Assembly (NCBI RefSeq): GCF_003385895.1
Contig: NZ_QRDQ01000007.1
Coordinates: forward strand, 124,001-188,000
From: Flavobacterium cutihirudinis
GTDB lineage: Bacteria > Bacteroidota > Bacteroidia > Flavobacteriales > Flavobacteriaceae
Reading direction: 5' to 3'
Length of the DNA: 64,000 bases
Shown piece after piece: positions 26,925 through 36,396 of the stretch. The notes below the pieces were generated by a model. That model did no database searches, was not told the DNA's origin, and worked only from the letters and a program-made list of their open reading frames with translations. Numbering within the stretch: position 1 is the first letter of the stretch; each line of letters opens with the position of its first letter. Made by a program: the position numbers and the translations under genes.

Positions 26925-28064
26925 TTATTTGCTTTTGACACATCTAAAGCCTAGGTGATTGGCTGCAGATCGAATTTCGCCTTTTCCTCGTGTCCCAACC
27001 ATGTATCGCGTACAATATTGGTCAGTACATAAAAATGAACCTCCTCTATGTACTCTTTTAATCTGAGTTGGATCAGTTGGATCATTATATGCGTCCGGTC
27101 CTTGAGGGTTTTTTGCTGTTTGTCCACTTTCGGCAAGGCTTTTATAATAATCTACGCTGTACCAATCGTTAACCCATTCCCAAACATTTCCGGCCATATC
27201 ATATAATCCATAAGCATTTGGCGCATATTGACCAGTAGGAGCTATTCCTTTAAAACCATCTTCACCGGTATCGCCATCTTTTATAGGGAAATGCCCCTGA
27301 TAAATATTAGCCTGAAATTTTCCGTTAGGTTTTAATGAATTTCCCCAAGCGTATAGATTTCCGGTTTTTCCACCTCTGGCGGCAAATTCCCATTCAGCCT
27401 CAGTTGGAAGTCTTTTTCCTGCCCATTTTGCATAGGCAGCTGCATCTTCGTAAGCGATATGTACAACAGGATATTTTTCTCTTCCTTTGATAGTGCTTTG
27501 AGGACCTTCAGGGTGTTTCCAGTCTGTATTTGGTTCATAGCGCCACCATTGCAAAAAGTTGTTTAAATTCACAGCACTAGGTGTAGGAGTAAAGATAACC
27601 GATCCGGTTATTAAATCTTCTTCGTTAGCGGTAGGGAATTCTTCTTTAGTTGGTTTTTGTTCTGCAACTGTTATATAACCAGTAGCTTTTACAAATTTTT
27701 CATATTCTTCATTTGTAACTTCGGTTTGATCCATATAATACCCATCAACATAAACACGATGAATAGGAGCGGCATCTTTGGTAACACCTTTTATACTGCA
27801 CAAGCTTTCGTCTTCGACATTTGATCCCATTGAAAATTCTCCGCCTGGAATCCAAACCATTCCTTTTGGAGCTTTTCCTGTTGGTTTGTTTTTGTTTTCA
27901 ATAGTGGGTTTAAACGCAGATGCTTCTGTCGTATTTGGAGTTTCTGCACAATCCATTGCTACTTCTTTTTTTTCCTTCGAAACACCTAATTTTGTGAATC
28001 CGTAAGCAATTGAAATAATTGAAATAGTCAGCAGTGCGAATATCCAGTAGGTTTTATTTTTCAT
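26925..28064 (-). CDS. Exported formylglycine-generating enzyme (sulfatase activator)
   Basis: 379 residues. An N-terminal hydrophobic segment (residues 4-24, [17 protein letters not shown]) acts as signal peptide or anchor. The rest is the FGE-sulfatase (SUMF1) domain: [84 protein letters not shown] and the terminal [14 protein letters not shown]...LGFRC. Cys346 and Cys351 correspond to the catalytic copper-binding pair of aerobic FGE, which converts the sulfatase active-site Cys to formylglycine. Many FGE-like proteins of Bacteroidota (GldJ/GldK, for example) lack this pair, so this looks like a true enzyme. It sits in a locus with an exported Cys-type sulfatase. Confidence 0.9.
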   Translation of the reverse strand: MKNKTYWIFALLTISIISIAYGFTKLGVSKEKKEVAMDCAETPNTTEASAFKPTIENKNKPTGKAPKGMVWIPGGEFSMGSNVEDESLCSIKGVTKDAAPIHRVYVDGYYMDQTEVTNEEYEKFVKATGYITVAEQKPTKEEFPTANEEDLITGSVIFTPTPSAVNLNNFLQWWRYEPNTDWKHPEGPQSTIKGREKYPVVHIAYEDAAAYAKWAGKRLPTEAEWEFAARGGKTGNLYAWGNSLKPNGKFQANIYQGHFPIKDGDTGEDGFKGIAPTGQYAPNAYGLYDMAGNVWEWVNDWYSVDYYKSLAESGQTAKNPQGPDAYNDPTDPTQIKRVHRGGSFLCTDQYCTRYMVGTRGKGEIRSAANHLGFRCVKSK

Positions 28065-28168
28065 TGATATTAGTTTTAATATATTCTGGTTTGTTAATAG
28101 GGTGATAAAATTATAAAAATAAGATTAGAATAGTCTATTTATTTTATAGAATTTATAGACTAATTTTT

Positions 28169-29197
28169 TTAACTATCTTTTTCAACTGAAACAACCTCAT
28201 ATTTATCTTTTCCATCAACTTGTACGGGTTGATAATACGTTTCACCAAATTTTACATATTTTGCATCACCAATAGTAACTTCTTCACCTCCTTCAGGTAA
28301 ATTCTCGACTATTGTTCCGGCTGTTGGTGCAACTACCTTATAGCTGCTTCCGTCTTTTTCATAGTAAGTCCCACCGTAGTAATAATTGTTTACGGTTCCC
28401 GTATTAACGGTTTCTGCTCCACTTGGAATATTATTTACAGTACCGCCAACTGGTGCAGGAACTGCTGTATAACCTCCGCTCGTAGAACTGTACCAAACTC
28501 CTTGATCATAATGATACTTTTGGTTTTCAACACTAACAATAATCGCCGTAGTTGCTAACGTTGCCACGAAAAATCCCCACGGATGCCAAACTGGTCCCCA
28601 GTAAAAAGGTCTGTACGGACGTGGGTAATAAGGGTGGTAACAATTGTATCTGTAACCGCCATATCGGTAAGGTGGTCGCACATAGGGTCTTGGTCCAGGT
28701 CTAACTATAGTATTTCGGTTATTGCGGACATGAACACTGTTATTCACGTTAATATTGACGTTATTTCTATTTCTGTTCACAGTGTTGCCACTTATATTAG
28801 TATTTCTGTTTCCGGAATTATTGATTCTGTTTCCGGAATTAGAATTTCTATTATTTACTGTATTTCTATTGTTATTGATTTTTGTGTTAGAAGCATTAGA
28901 TGGTCTGTTTATTTTAGTGCCGCTATTATTAGCTCCTGGTCTTGATACAGATTTGTTTATTGCTGGTCTGTTTTGTGTGGCAGGTCTTGCCTCGCGTGTT
29001 GGTCTTGCGCCAGCTGCGTTGCCGGCTCTGTGTGCGCCACCTCCACCGCCAGCTCTGTGTGCGCCTCCACCGCCGCCTCCAGCACCATGAAAACCGCCTC
29101 GGCCGCGTTGTGCAAAACTGTCAATTGAAATCATAAAAAGCGATCCCACGAAAAGCATACAAACCGTTTTTTTTATTGTTTTGGTTATATTTTTCAT
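28169..29197 (-). CDS. DUF6515-like exported Gly/Asn-rich protein
   Basis: 342 residues. Signal peptide to SFAQ (about residue 29), then a Gly/His/Ala-rich stretch (RGGFHGAGGGGGGAHRAGG), an Asn/Arg-rich low-complexity region (about 90-165), an aromatic Tyr/Pro/His-rich part (YGGYRYNCYHPYYPRPYRPF), one hydrophobic segment (FFVATLATTAIIVSV) and repeated small SH3-like modules (KYHYDQGVWYSSTSGGYTAVPAPVGGTV; YYYGGTYYEKDGSSYKVVAPTAG). This matches DUF6515-type envelope proteins. Role unknown; it is placed within the sulfatase locus. Confidence 0.75.
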   Translation of the reverse strand: MKNITKTIKKTVCMLFVGSLFMISIDSFAQRGRGGFHGAGGGGGGAHRAGGGGGAHRAGNAAGARPTREARPATQNRPAINKSVSRPGANNSGTKINRPSNASNTKINNNRNTVNNRNSNSGNRINNSGNRNTNISGNTVNRNRNNVNINVNNSVHVRNNRNTIVRPGPRPYVRPPYRYGGYRYNCYHPYYPRPYRPFYWGPVWHPWGFFVATLATTAIIVSVENQKYHYDQGVWYSSTSGGYTAVPAPVGGTVNNIPSGAETVNTGTVNNYYYGGTYYEKDGSSYKVVAPTAGTIVENLPEGGEEVTIGDAKYVKFGETYYQPVQVDGKDKYEVVSVEKDS

Positions 29198-29282
29198 TTT
29201 CAGAGTTTTAGTTTTATAAAGTTATTAAAAAAATGAATTCTCCTTTAAAATTTAACTATAAATCGGTTAAGATTCTTGTTTG

Positions 29283-30515
29283 TTATAATGAAATATCCCA
29301 TTGAATTCTAAAGCGCCAGCCTTGTTCTAAAGGCAATGTTTTATCCTGAAAACTAAAATAACTGACTTCTGAAGTCAATTTGTTTTTATGGCCATTGAAG
29401 AACCAATTAAAAGCAATAGTAGTTTCTTCTTGTGAGTTTTGTTTGATTGAATTATCAGGACGGTATCCTGCATGTCTTGCAGCCATTTCTAATTTTTTTG
29501 GCCACCATTCAACAACATTATTAAAGAAATAACCAGCCTGAACATAATAACCTCTTAATGTTGTAGTGTCGTCAAAATTTAATTTATCTATTATTTTCTT
29601 TGTATGTAATTCGCTTTGCCATGAAAAACCGCGGTACATAAATGCGCTTTCGATATTCCATTGATTTACCCGATATTGACCTGGAAGACCATTTTCAAAG
29701 CCTTCTAAAGATCCTCCTCCGGATTGAGAAAATCGAGTGTAGGGGCTTCGGTTTGTTAAGCCTGAAATAGCAATAATTGGAGTTGGTTTTTCATGAAATT
29801 CTAAATCACTACCTTCAAAGTCAAGAAATCTTCCTAGAAAATTCCACTGTGCGCGACCAAAATACATTAGATTTCCATCGTCATTTGCTGTGTTTCCTCG
29901 TCCGGTTCCGGTTAGTGCTGCTGCCCAGTAATTAAAATCAGCAATGCCGGCGCCTTTAAGATGGCCGTATACTTCAACTCCCATTTGTCTGTCAGCAGTA
30001 AAGGGACGATTGATTAAAGAGCGATCAACTGTTTGCTGCTCGCCACTGCTTATAAAACGTTCGCGGGTATATTCTACCTTCCATTGACCAGCTTTAAAAC
30101 TGAGCCATTCCCATTTTTCAACCATCAATCTAAAATCTAATAAATTTGATTGGCTGAGTTCATATTCCCAATAATATTTCAGCCAAGGATGAAAAGCGTG
30201 TCCGCCGACTTTTAATCTTGCTCTGTTGATTTTAAAAGTTGTTTTTGTATCCTGACTGTAATCATCATAAGTTAAAGGATCTGTATCATTGGGTGTAGAA
30301 AATCGGAATTGAAGTCTGCTTTGCAATTGGAAAAGAAATTTATCGTCTCTGGTTCTTAGTTCAATACCTTTTTTGCCGTAGCTTACATTGATCAGTTTAG
30401 TAGTGTCTTTTTCTTTTTCAAGCTGTGCCATTCCATTTAAACCAATTAAAAGCATTAAGAATGTCCAAAGAAATTTTGAAATCGAAACGGTCTTATTTGT
30501 TTTATATAGATACAT
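29283..30515 (-). CDS. OprO/OprP-like phosphate-selective porin
   Basis: 410 residues with a signal peptide ending GMAQ near residue 31. The barrel has the OprO/OprP family features: FQLQSRLQFRFS, TFKINRARLKVGGHAFHPWLKYYWEYELS, QWKVEYTRERFISSGEQQTVDRSLINRPFTADRQMGVEVYG and a final strand GWRFRIQWDISL ending in a hydrophobic residue. It is likely a trimeric outer-membrane channel for anions; sulfate or sulfated substrates are plausible given the neighbours, but this is inference. The OMP gene lies 17 bp upstream on the same strand. Confidence 0.85.
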   Translation of the reverse strand: MYLYKTNKTVSISKFLWTFLMLLIGLNGMAQLEKEKDTTKLINVSYGKKGIELRTRDDKFLFQLQSRLQFRFSTPNDTDPLTYDDYSQDTKTTFKINRARLKVGGHAFHPWLKYYWEYELSQSNLLDFRLMVEKWEWLSFKAGQWKVEYTRERFISSGEQQTVDRSLINRPFTADRQMGVEVYGHLKGAGIADFNYWAAALTGTGRGNTANDDGNLMYFGRAQWNFLGRFLDFEGSDLEFHEKPTPIIAISGLTNRSPYTRFSQSGGGSLEGFENGLPGQYRVNQWNIESAFMYRGFSWQSELHTKKIIDKLNFDDTTTLRGYYVQAGYFFNNVVEWWPKKLEMAARHAGYRPDNSIKQNSQEETTIAFNWFFNGHKNKLTSEVSYFSFQDKTLPLEQGWRFRIQWDISL

Positions 30516-30532
30516 AATTGGTTTTTATAATA

Positions 30533-31105
30533 TTATTTTCCTCCAAAGTTTTTTGCGATTCCTAAACCAATTCCCCAGCTATCATAGGCATTCCATTTGA
30601 AATCATAACTTACAGTCCCAAAAATTTCCCAGCCTTGTGGTAGTTCATATCCATATTCGACTCCGGCTCTTGTTAGGAAATAATTTTCTTCTTTAGCAAA
30701 TTCGCCTCCAAAACCTAAAAGAAAACCCCAATGTTCGTTTGGTTTATAAATTCCCATTAGAGCGGGTGCAATTGGATAGCTTCGTTCAACGGTTTCTTTC
30801 TCATCTCCGCTTTCCAGGTTTTTTTCTACTTTAAATTTTTCGATTATAAAATCAGTATGAAGACCGATTGCCCATTTTTCGTGAAATTGAAAAGTATAAT
30901 CTAATCCCCAAGCAGGAAGACTTAAAACCTCACGATTTCCTTCATCATCCCGACCTTCAAAAACATGAACATGATTAATTGAAATGCCTATTTGATGATG
31001 CGGACTAAAAGGTTTTTCTTCATTTTCCTGAGCAGTACTTTTATTAGAAAAAATTGAAGTCAGGATAATAAGGATTATTAAGAAAGAGATTTTTGTGTAA
31101 GACAT
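30533..31105 (-). CDS. Outer-membrane beta-barrel-like protein
   Basis: 190 residues. Signal peptide (ISFLIILIILTSIFSNKSTAQ), then alternating strands with IGISINHVHVFEG, LDYTFQFHEKWAIGLHTDFIIEKF, IAPALMGIYKPNEHWGFLLGFGGEFA, EYGYELPQGWEIFGTVSYDFKWNAYDSWGIGLGIAKNFGGK. The size and the strand pattern fit an eight-stranded OmpA/OmpW-like barrel. No specific family recognised. It is followed by the porin gene after 17 bp, so the two are probably cotranscribed. Confidence 0.75.
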   Translation of the reverse strand: MSYTKISFLIILIILTSIFSNKSTAQENEEKPFSPHHQIGISINHVHVFEGRDDEGNREVLSLPAWGLDYTFQFHEKWAIGLHTDFIIEKFKVEKNLESGDEKETVERSYPIAPALMGIYKPNEHWGFLLGFGGEFAKEENYFLTRAGVEYGYELPQGWEIFGTVSYDFKWNAYDSWGIGLGIAKNFGGK

Positions 31106-31163
31106 TGGAAAGCATTATTAATGAAATTTTATTTTAAGATAAAGCTTCTATGAAATCAGAAAC

Positions 31164-31211
31164 AAAAAGAGGTATTTCTGTCAGTTTTACTGTTCATAAA
31201 ATACCTCTTTT
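31164..31211 (-). terminator. Terminator after sulfatase gene
   Basis: AAAAAGAGGTATTT pairs with AAATACCTCTTTTT across a 20-nt loop, 14 bp beyond the sulfatase stop. Confidence 0.75.
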
Positions 31212-31224
31212 TTTGTTTTAATAA

Positions 31225-33666
31225 TTAGTCTCTTCCTAAAGCTCTTTTGGCTTCATTATTCAAGTCAGAATATTCAATTTTCCCAACATTAACGCCTACG
31301 CCTAAAATTTCGCCGCCTTTAAAAGTGCCAGGAGTTTTGTATTCTTTACTAACAGCGTCGCCACTGTCAAATCCTACGCAAAGTCCATCACCAGAAAGCG
31401 TAAACTTACCGGATTGTGTTCGCATTGGTCCTGACGCCACTTCTTTTCCATCGATGTAAAGTTTCATAGTTCCGAGTGATTCACCATTTGGACCAGCTTT
31501 TTCGCGGTTGAATTCCATTCCAAAAACATGTTTTCCAGGAGTAATGGTCACATTTGAAGTAAATCTTTGTTCAGGTGCAATTCCTAAGAAATTGTATACA
31601 TAATTTAATTTTTGGTCTTTAATGAATAAAGTATGCCCTCCAAAACGAGATCCATGAGCAAAAAGTACTCCGGAAGCATTGGCATCTTTTACATCGACAT
31701 CGGCTACAATTTTATAAGATCGTCCACGAACATTAACCGCTACACCTTCAGGTACAGGAGAAGTTCCTGGATAATATTTATAGAGATCACGAGGTGCTTC
31801 AGACGAAGGTCTTTCGGTTCCTAAAACCTCGATTGCAGAACGGTCGTCTAAAGGTAAAACTAGATTTTTAGCGGCTTCGTCGTCCCAGTCTTTAATTAAT
31901 TCTTTTAATTTATCTGGATATTTTTTAGCTAAGTTGTTCGATTCTGATCGATCTACATCAGTGTTATAAAGTTCCCAGACATCTTGATCAAAATGACCTT
32001 TTCCACCAAGAGGAGCGTGAAGTGCAACCGCTTTCCAGCCATCTTTCCATAAAGCGCGGCTTCCTAGCATTGCAAAATATTGAATGTGTTTTTGAGTTTT
32101 TGTATTGGGAGCCGCATCAAAAGTATAGCGCATAGAAACTCCGGATAATGGATATTGTTGTACTCCATGATATTCTTTCGGCATTTCTAAACCACAAACA
32201 TCTAAGATTGTCGGAACAATGTCAGTAGAGTGATGAAATTGATCACGAACAACGCCTTTTGCTTTGATTCCCTTTGGCCATGACATTACTAAAGGATCAC
32301 ATGTTCCTCCGGCATATTGGCTGTATCTTTTGAACATTTTAAATGGAGTAGAAAAAGCAGCGGCCCATCCTGTTGGATAATGTTCGTAAGTGTCTGGACT
32401 TCCTAGTTTGTCGATATATTTTAAATTTTCTTTTAATTCATCAGGATAACCGTTGAAGAATTTGTTTTCATTTACCGAACCTGATTCAGAACCTTCACCA
32501 GAAGCACCGTTATCAGCAGCATAAATTACTAAAGTATTTTCCAGCTGTCCGGTTTTTTCTAAATAATCAATAATACGGCCAACTTGCGCATCTGTATATT
32601 CTGAGAAACCAGCATAAACTTCAGCCAATCTTGAGAATAATTTTTTTTCTTCCGGTTTTAATTTATTCCAGTCTAACACATTATCTGCTGGATTTGCAAC
32701 TCCAGGAGGCATAGGATTAAAGTTGTCGAATTTTGTTCCCGGAGGAAGTACTCCTTTCGCAATCATTCTAGGAAGTGCCCATTTACGATAAGCATCGTAA
32801 CCTTCATCAAATTTACCTTTATATTTTGCAATATATTCTTCAGGAGCTTGGTGTGGTGCATGGTTTGCTCCCGGGCAATACCACATGTACCATGGTTTAG
32901 AAGGATTTGTTGCTTGTTGGTCTTTAATAAATTCCAATGCATGATCGGCTAAATCTTTAGATAAATGATAACCTTCTTCTGGCGTTGCCGGTGGTTCAAC
33001 AAAATGATTGTCTTCTACTAAATCAGGATACCATTGATTGGTTTCTCCTCCAAGAAAACCATAAAAACGATCAAATCCCATTTGTAGCGGCCATGTAACT
33101 CTTGGTCCTCCTGATGCGATGTCTTGTTCAGGAACGTTATGATTTTTTCCAACCCAAAAGGTACTCCATCCATTATCCTGAAGTATTTGCCCAATAGTTG
33201 CGGCTTGTTTTGGTATTCTTCCGCTTGCACCCGGATATCCATCTGCCGTTTCAGTGATCGCGGCCATTCCATTTAAATGATGGTTACGTCCGGTTAGTAA
33301 TGTTGATCTGGTAGGAGAACATAAAGCTGTTGTATGCCATTGCGAGTAGGTAATTCCGTTATCGGCTAATTTTTGCATGGTTGGCATGTTGATGGCACCT
33401 CCATAAGGAGACCAAGCAGCCATTCCGGTATCATCGTATAAAATAAATAAGATGTTTGGAGCACCTGCTGGCGCTTTTTTAGGCAAATATGGAGCCCAAT
33501 CACTTTTTGAATCTCTAATGTCTAAAGCTATTTTCCCTTTAAAAGTTTCTTTAGTGACTTGCTGAGGATCTGCCTGCGCAAATAATTTAGAAGTCGTACC
33601 AAGTAACAAGCATAACACAATTAGAAAAAAACTTTTTGTAAGAGCTGAAACTTTAATGTTTTTCAT
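31225..33666 (-). CDS. Exported arylsulfatase (Cys-type, S1 family)
   Basis: 813 residues from the ATG at 33666 (MKNIKVSALTKSFF); a longer frame from 33702 lacks signal-peptide character. The signal peptide ends LFAQ (residue 31). The alkaline-phosphatase-like sulfatase core begins with NILFILYDDTG (metal Asp78/Asp79) and carries the modification motif CSPTR at Cys116, converted to formylglycine in active enzyme. HHLNGMA, GKNHN, AADNGASGEG (metal Asp-Asn) follow. The ~200 C-terminal residues form an additional beta region (VLFAHGSRFGGHTLFIKDQ, GTMKLYIDGKEVASG). Hydrolyses sulfate esters outside the cytoplasm. It resembles the AtsA-type arylsulfatases. Confidence 0.93.
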   Translation of the reverse strand: MKNIKVSALTKSFFLIVLCLLLGTTSKLFAQADPQQVTKETFKGKIALDIRDSKSDWAPYLPKKAPAGAPNILFILYDDTGMAAWSPYGGAINMPTMQKLADNGITYSQWHTTALCSPTRSTLLTGRNHHLNGMAAITETADGYPGASGRIPKQAATIGQILQDNGWSTFWVGKNHNVPEQDIASGGPRVTWPLQMGFDRFYGFLGGETNQWYPDLVEDNHFVEPPATPEEGYHLSKDLADHALEFIKDQQATNPSKPWYMWYCPGANHAPHQAPEEYIAKYKGKFDEGYDAYRKWALPRMIAKGVLPPGTKFDNFNPMPPGVANPADNVLDWNKLKPEEKKLFSRLAEVYAGFSEYTDAQVGRIIDYLEKTGQLENTLVIYAADNGASGEGSESGSVNENKFFNGYPDELKENLKYIDKLGSPDTYEHYPTGWAAAFSTPFKMFKRYSQYAGGTCDPLVMSWPKGIKAKGVVRDQFHHSTDIVPTILDVCGLEMPKEYHGVQQYPLSGVSMRYTFDAAPNTKTQKHIQYFAMLGSRALWKDGWKAVALHAPLGGKGHFDQDVWELYNTDVDRSESNNLAKKYPDKLKELIKDWDDEAAKNLVLPLDDRSAIEVLGTERPSSEAPRDLYKYYPGTSPVPEGVAVNVRGRSYKIVADVDVKDANASGVLFAHGSRFGGHTLFIKDQKLNYVYNFLGIAPEQRFTSNVTITPGKHVFGMEFNREKAGPNGESLGTMKLYIDGKEVASGPMRTQSGKFTLSGDGLCVGFDSGDAVSKEYKTPGTFKGGEILGVGVNVGKIEYSDLNNEAKRALGRD

Positions 33667-34018
33667 AATCTTTAAGTTTAAATGTTGATGAGTTTTTTGC
33701 AAAAAAAAAAAATTATCTGCTGAAAAAGCGCAGCTTTGTTTTGGATAATGATGATTTGTGATAGTTTTTGTAAATACTTCAAAAATAATTAATTAGTGAT
33801 TCAAGTCAGGTTTTAAAAATACCCGAAGTGGTTTCATTTTAGAATCTGCAACGTTAAAAACTAGATTTTGCAACATGATTTTTCGTTTTTATAAAAAGTT
33901 TCATTTTTATAGAAATTAAAATGGAGATTAAAACTCCTTTAATTTGTTTTTATAAAAAAGTACCTTTTTAAACTATAATATTTAAATTTGCATCCGAAAA
34001 CAACACAACAATATTCTC
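33667..34018. other. Divergent intergenic region sulfatase/pyrD
   Basis: 352 bp with no gene. It holds a poly-A run (33703-33714), a small hairpin GCTG-AAAAAGC-GCAGC near 33719, repeated TTTTTATAAAAA motifs (about 33886-33960), a GGAG/CTCC hairpin (33922-33935) and the pyrD -7 element. No clear promoter was found for the sulfatase. Confidence 0.4.
33983..33990 (+). promoter_or_regulatory. -7 element of pyrD promoter
   Basis: TAAATTTG matches TAnnTTTG, 28 bp before the pyrD ATG. Confidence 0.55.
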
Positions 34019-35053
34019 ATGTATAAATTGATAATTCGTCCGATACTTTTTTGGTTTGATCCTGAAGAAGTGCATTATTTTACTTTTTCATTCGTTAAAT
34101 TCATTTCAAAAATCCCAGGAGTTTCGTCAATTATAAGGTCGATTTACGAAGTAAAAGATGCTCGTTTAGAGAGAGAAGTTTTCGGAATTAAATTCAAAAA
34201 TCCTGTTGGACTTGCTGCTGGGTTTGATAAAGACGCCAAGCTATATAAAGAACTTGGAGATTTTGGTTTTGGGTTTATTGAAATTGGAACTGTAACTCCT
34301 GTTGGCCAGGAAGGAAATCCTAAAAAACGTTTGTTCCGTTTAAAAGAAGATCAGGCGATTATTAACCGAATGGGATTTAATAACGGCGGCGTTATTGAAG
34401 CCGTAGAACGTTTGAAAAAGAATTCGAGTGTTTTGATTGGAGGAAATATCGGAAAGAACAAAGTAACACCAAACGAAAATGCTGTCGACGATTATATCAT
34501 TTGTTTTGATGCCTTGTTTGATCATGTTGATTATTTTGTAGTGAATGTAAGTTCGCCAAATACACCAAATTTAAGAGCGCTTCAAGATAAAGAACCTTTA
34601 ACAGCTTTATTGCAGACATTGCAAGACAGAAATGTTGAAAAGCAAAAAACAAGCACTCAAAAAGTAAAACCAATTCTTTTAAAAATTGCTCCAGACTTAA
34701 CAGATGAGCAATTATTAGACATTATTGATATTGTAAAAACGACCCAAATTGCGGGTGTAATTGCAACAAATACAACAATTTCGAGAGACGGTTTACAATC
34801 TGCAAATCACTCTGAAATGGGAGGTTTATCTGGAAAACCATTAACAAAACGTTCTACAGAAGTGATTCGTTTTCTTTCGGAAAAAAGCAATAAAGCGTTC
34901 CCAATTATTGGAGTAGGAGGAATTCATTCTGCTGATGATGCGATTGAAAAATTAAATGCAGGAGCAAGTTTAGTACAATTATACACTGGATTTATCTACG
35001 AAGGACCAGCTTTAATAAAAACAATCAATAAAAAAGTTTTAGGGCAATTGTAA
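34019..35053 (+). CDS. pyrD: Quinone-dependent dihydroorotate dehydrogenase (class 2)
   Basis: 344 residues, the length of the membrane-associated class 2 enzyme that oxidises dihydroorotate to orotate in pyrimidine synthesis, passing electrons to quinone. The N-terminal ~40 residues ([21 protein letters not shown]) form the helical quinone-tunnel/membrane domain. FMN-barrel motifs: [69 protein letters not shown] (catalytic Ser of class 2) and [30 protein letters not shown]. Its 3' end overlaps the convergent DUF3307 gene by 15 bp. Confidence 0.96.
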   Translation: MYKLIIRPILFWFDPEEVHYFTFSFVKFISKIPGVSSIIRSIYEVKDARLEREVFGIKFKNPVGLAAGFDKDAKLYKELGDFGFGFIEIGTVTPVGQEGNPKKRLFRLKEDQAIINRMGFNNGGVIEAVERLKKNSSVLIGGNIGKNKVTPNENAVDDYIICFDALFDHVDYFVVNVSSPNTPNLRALQDKEPLTALLQTLQDRNVEKQKTSTQKVKPILLKIAPDLTDEQLLDIIDIVKTTQIAGVIATNTTISRDGLQSANHSEMGGLSGKPLTKRSTEVIRFLSEKSNKAFPIIGVGGIHSADDAIEKLNAGASLVQLYTGFIYEGPALIKTINKKVLGQL

Positions 35054-35755
35054 CAGAAGTGCCTGGATTATAAGTCCGGCGACGATTGCAATTCCGAAAC
35101 TAATTAAGGTTCCAATCATTACATATTCAGTAAGTTTCCTGTCTTTGGCTTCTTTTAGGTCTCCAAATCTAAAAATAGATTTTGCAGCCAATAAAAATCC
35201 TATTGCCTCAAAGTGATTGGTCAGAATAAAACAAACGATAAGAAGACGTTCCAAAATGCCAATGTAATTACCTGCGTTGGCAAGCGAATTGTCCTGTTGA
35301 CTATTTTGACTTTCAGGACTCCAGATTGAAATAATGGTTTTAATGAAAATAGAAGTGGGCTTGGTTACCAATAAAAAGCCCGTAAACAGAACCCAAAATT
35401 CGTTATTCTGCCAAAAATGAATGAGAGTTTTATTTTCATAAACTAGCACAACTGCAATTAAAACCAATAAATGTGCAATTTGATCGACAACAAACCAAGT
35501 ACGTTTGGTTTTGTTTTTTTGAAAATTCAGTTTAACTAAATCGATGATTCCGTGTGTAACAGCAATTAAAACGGCATAGGGTATAAAACGAATTTCTCCC
35601 GCCAGAATTGCTGCCAAAACTCCATGAAGCAAAACGTGAACATATAAGTAAGGACTTTTATGTTTTTTAATTTCTTTGTCGGCAACCCATGAATTTGGCT
35701 GCCAGATAAAATCACCTAATAAATGTGCTAAAAGCAGTTTTACGAATAAAATCAT
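35039..35755 (-). CDS. DUF3307 polytopic membrane protein
   Basis: 238 residues with about six membrane helices. The conserved His/Asp pattern of the DUF3307 family is visible: [13 protein letters not shown] at the N-terminus, [41 protein letters not shown]. These membrane-embedded His/Asp residues resemble those of membrane metal-dependent hydrolases, but no activity is established. It overlaps the upstream satD gene by 4 bp (ATGA), so translation is coupled. The SatD-DUF3307 pairing recurs in other genomes as far as I recall. Confidence 0.85.
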   Translation of the reverse strand: MILFVKLLLAHLLGDFIWQPNSWVADKEIKKHKSPYLYVHVLLHGVLAAILAGEIRFIPYAVLIAVTHGIIDLVKLNFQKNKTKRTWFVVDQIAHLLVLIAVVLVYENKTLIHFWQNNEFWVLFTGFLLVTKPTSIFIKTIISIWSPESQNSQQDNSLANAGNYIGILERLLIVCFILTNHFEAIGFLLAAKSIFRFGDLKEAKDRKLTEYVMIGTLISFGIAIVAGLIIQALLLQLP

Positions 35756-36363
35756 GGGGCAAGCAGTTTTATTTGAGTTCTAAAATATCGATCTAAATTC
35801 ATGACCAAATCAAATTGGGCGCGTTTTTGTCTTCGGCTCACAGCAGCTTGATTAATTCCTAATTTTTGCCCAAGTTCTTCTTGAGATAAATTTGGGTTTT
35901 CGATCGCTAAAGCAACAAATTCGGCAGATTGCGCAAGCCAGTTATCCATAAAAGTTAATGCCAACTGAAGCATTAAATTCAACTTTTCATCCATTTCAGC
36001 ATTTGCTGTTCTTAAGGCTAAAGTCACTTTTTGCTTTTTCAATGTTTCAAAAAGCTCTCCCGAATGTATAAAAGCAGAACCATTGCTTTCTGATATTTTT
36101 TCAGCATTATGCGTTTTATCTCCAAAACCAATACTCATGCGGGCATCCGATTTGATAGCGCGTAAATGCGCTTTTACCAAAATAGCTGTCAATAAAGCTT
36201 CTTCGGGGTTTTTGACTTCAATTTGAAATTCATCACCTCTATAAACTTCCCATTGACTTGGTGTTGCACCAAATGGACTTAAAATCTTTTTTAAATCATC
36301 AACCCAATGATTCGATTTTTGCTGTCGTGAGCCAATAATGTCGCCTGTAATTACACTAGTCAT
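35752..36363 (-). CDS. SatD-family protein: cyclase-like core plus helix-turn-helix
   Basis: 203 residues from the ATG at 36363 (MTSVITGD); the in-frame TTG at 36369 is less likely. The N-terminal ~125 residues carry VITGDIIGSR (Asp8) and YRGDEFQIEV (Asp44), followed by MSIGFGDK and SNGSAFIHSGELFETL. Position and wording of these motifs resemble the two metal-binding Asp loops of class III nucleotide cyclases (DIxGST) and GGDEF domains. The C-terminus (about 158-180, LSQEELGQKLG INQAAVSRRQK) is a helix-turn-helix. SatD proteins are named from a streptococcal acid-tolerance locus and have no established activity. It is coupled to the DUF3307 gene and lies behind a four-site repeat array. Confidence 0.8.
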   Translation of the reverse strand: MTSVITGDIIGSRQQKSNHWVDDLKKILSPFGATPSQWEVYRGDEFQIEVKNPEEALLTAILVKAHLRAIKSDARMSIGFGDKTHNAEKISESNGSAFIHSGELFETLKKQKVTLALRTANAEMDEKLNLMLQLALTFMDNWLAQSAEFVALAIENPNLSQEELGQKLGINQAAVSRRQKRAQFDLVMNLDRYFRTQIKLLAP

Positions 36364-36396
36364 AATCAAATATAATTAAAAAATAATAAACATTCT

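Noticed and set aside
28583..29136. Open frames on the plus strand opposite the DUF6515 gene
   Set aside because: They arise from the Gly/Asn-rich low-complexity code of the real gene, giving Leu/Ile- and Pro-rich nonsense proteins.
33667..33702. Upstream start for the sulfatase
   Set aside because: The extra 12 residues are polar and would spoil the signal peptide that begins at 33666.
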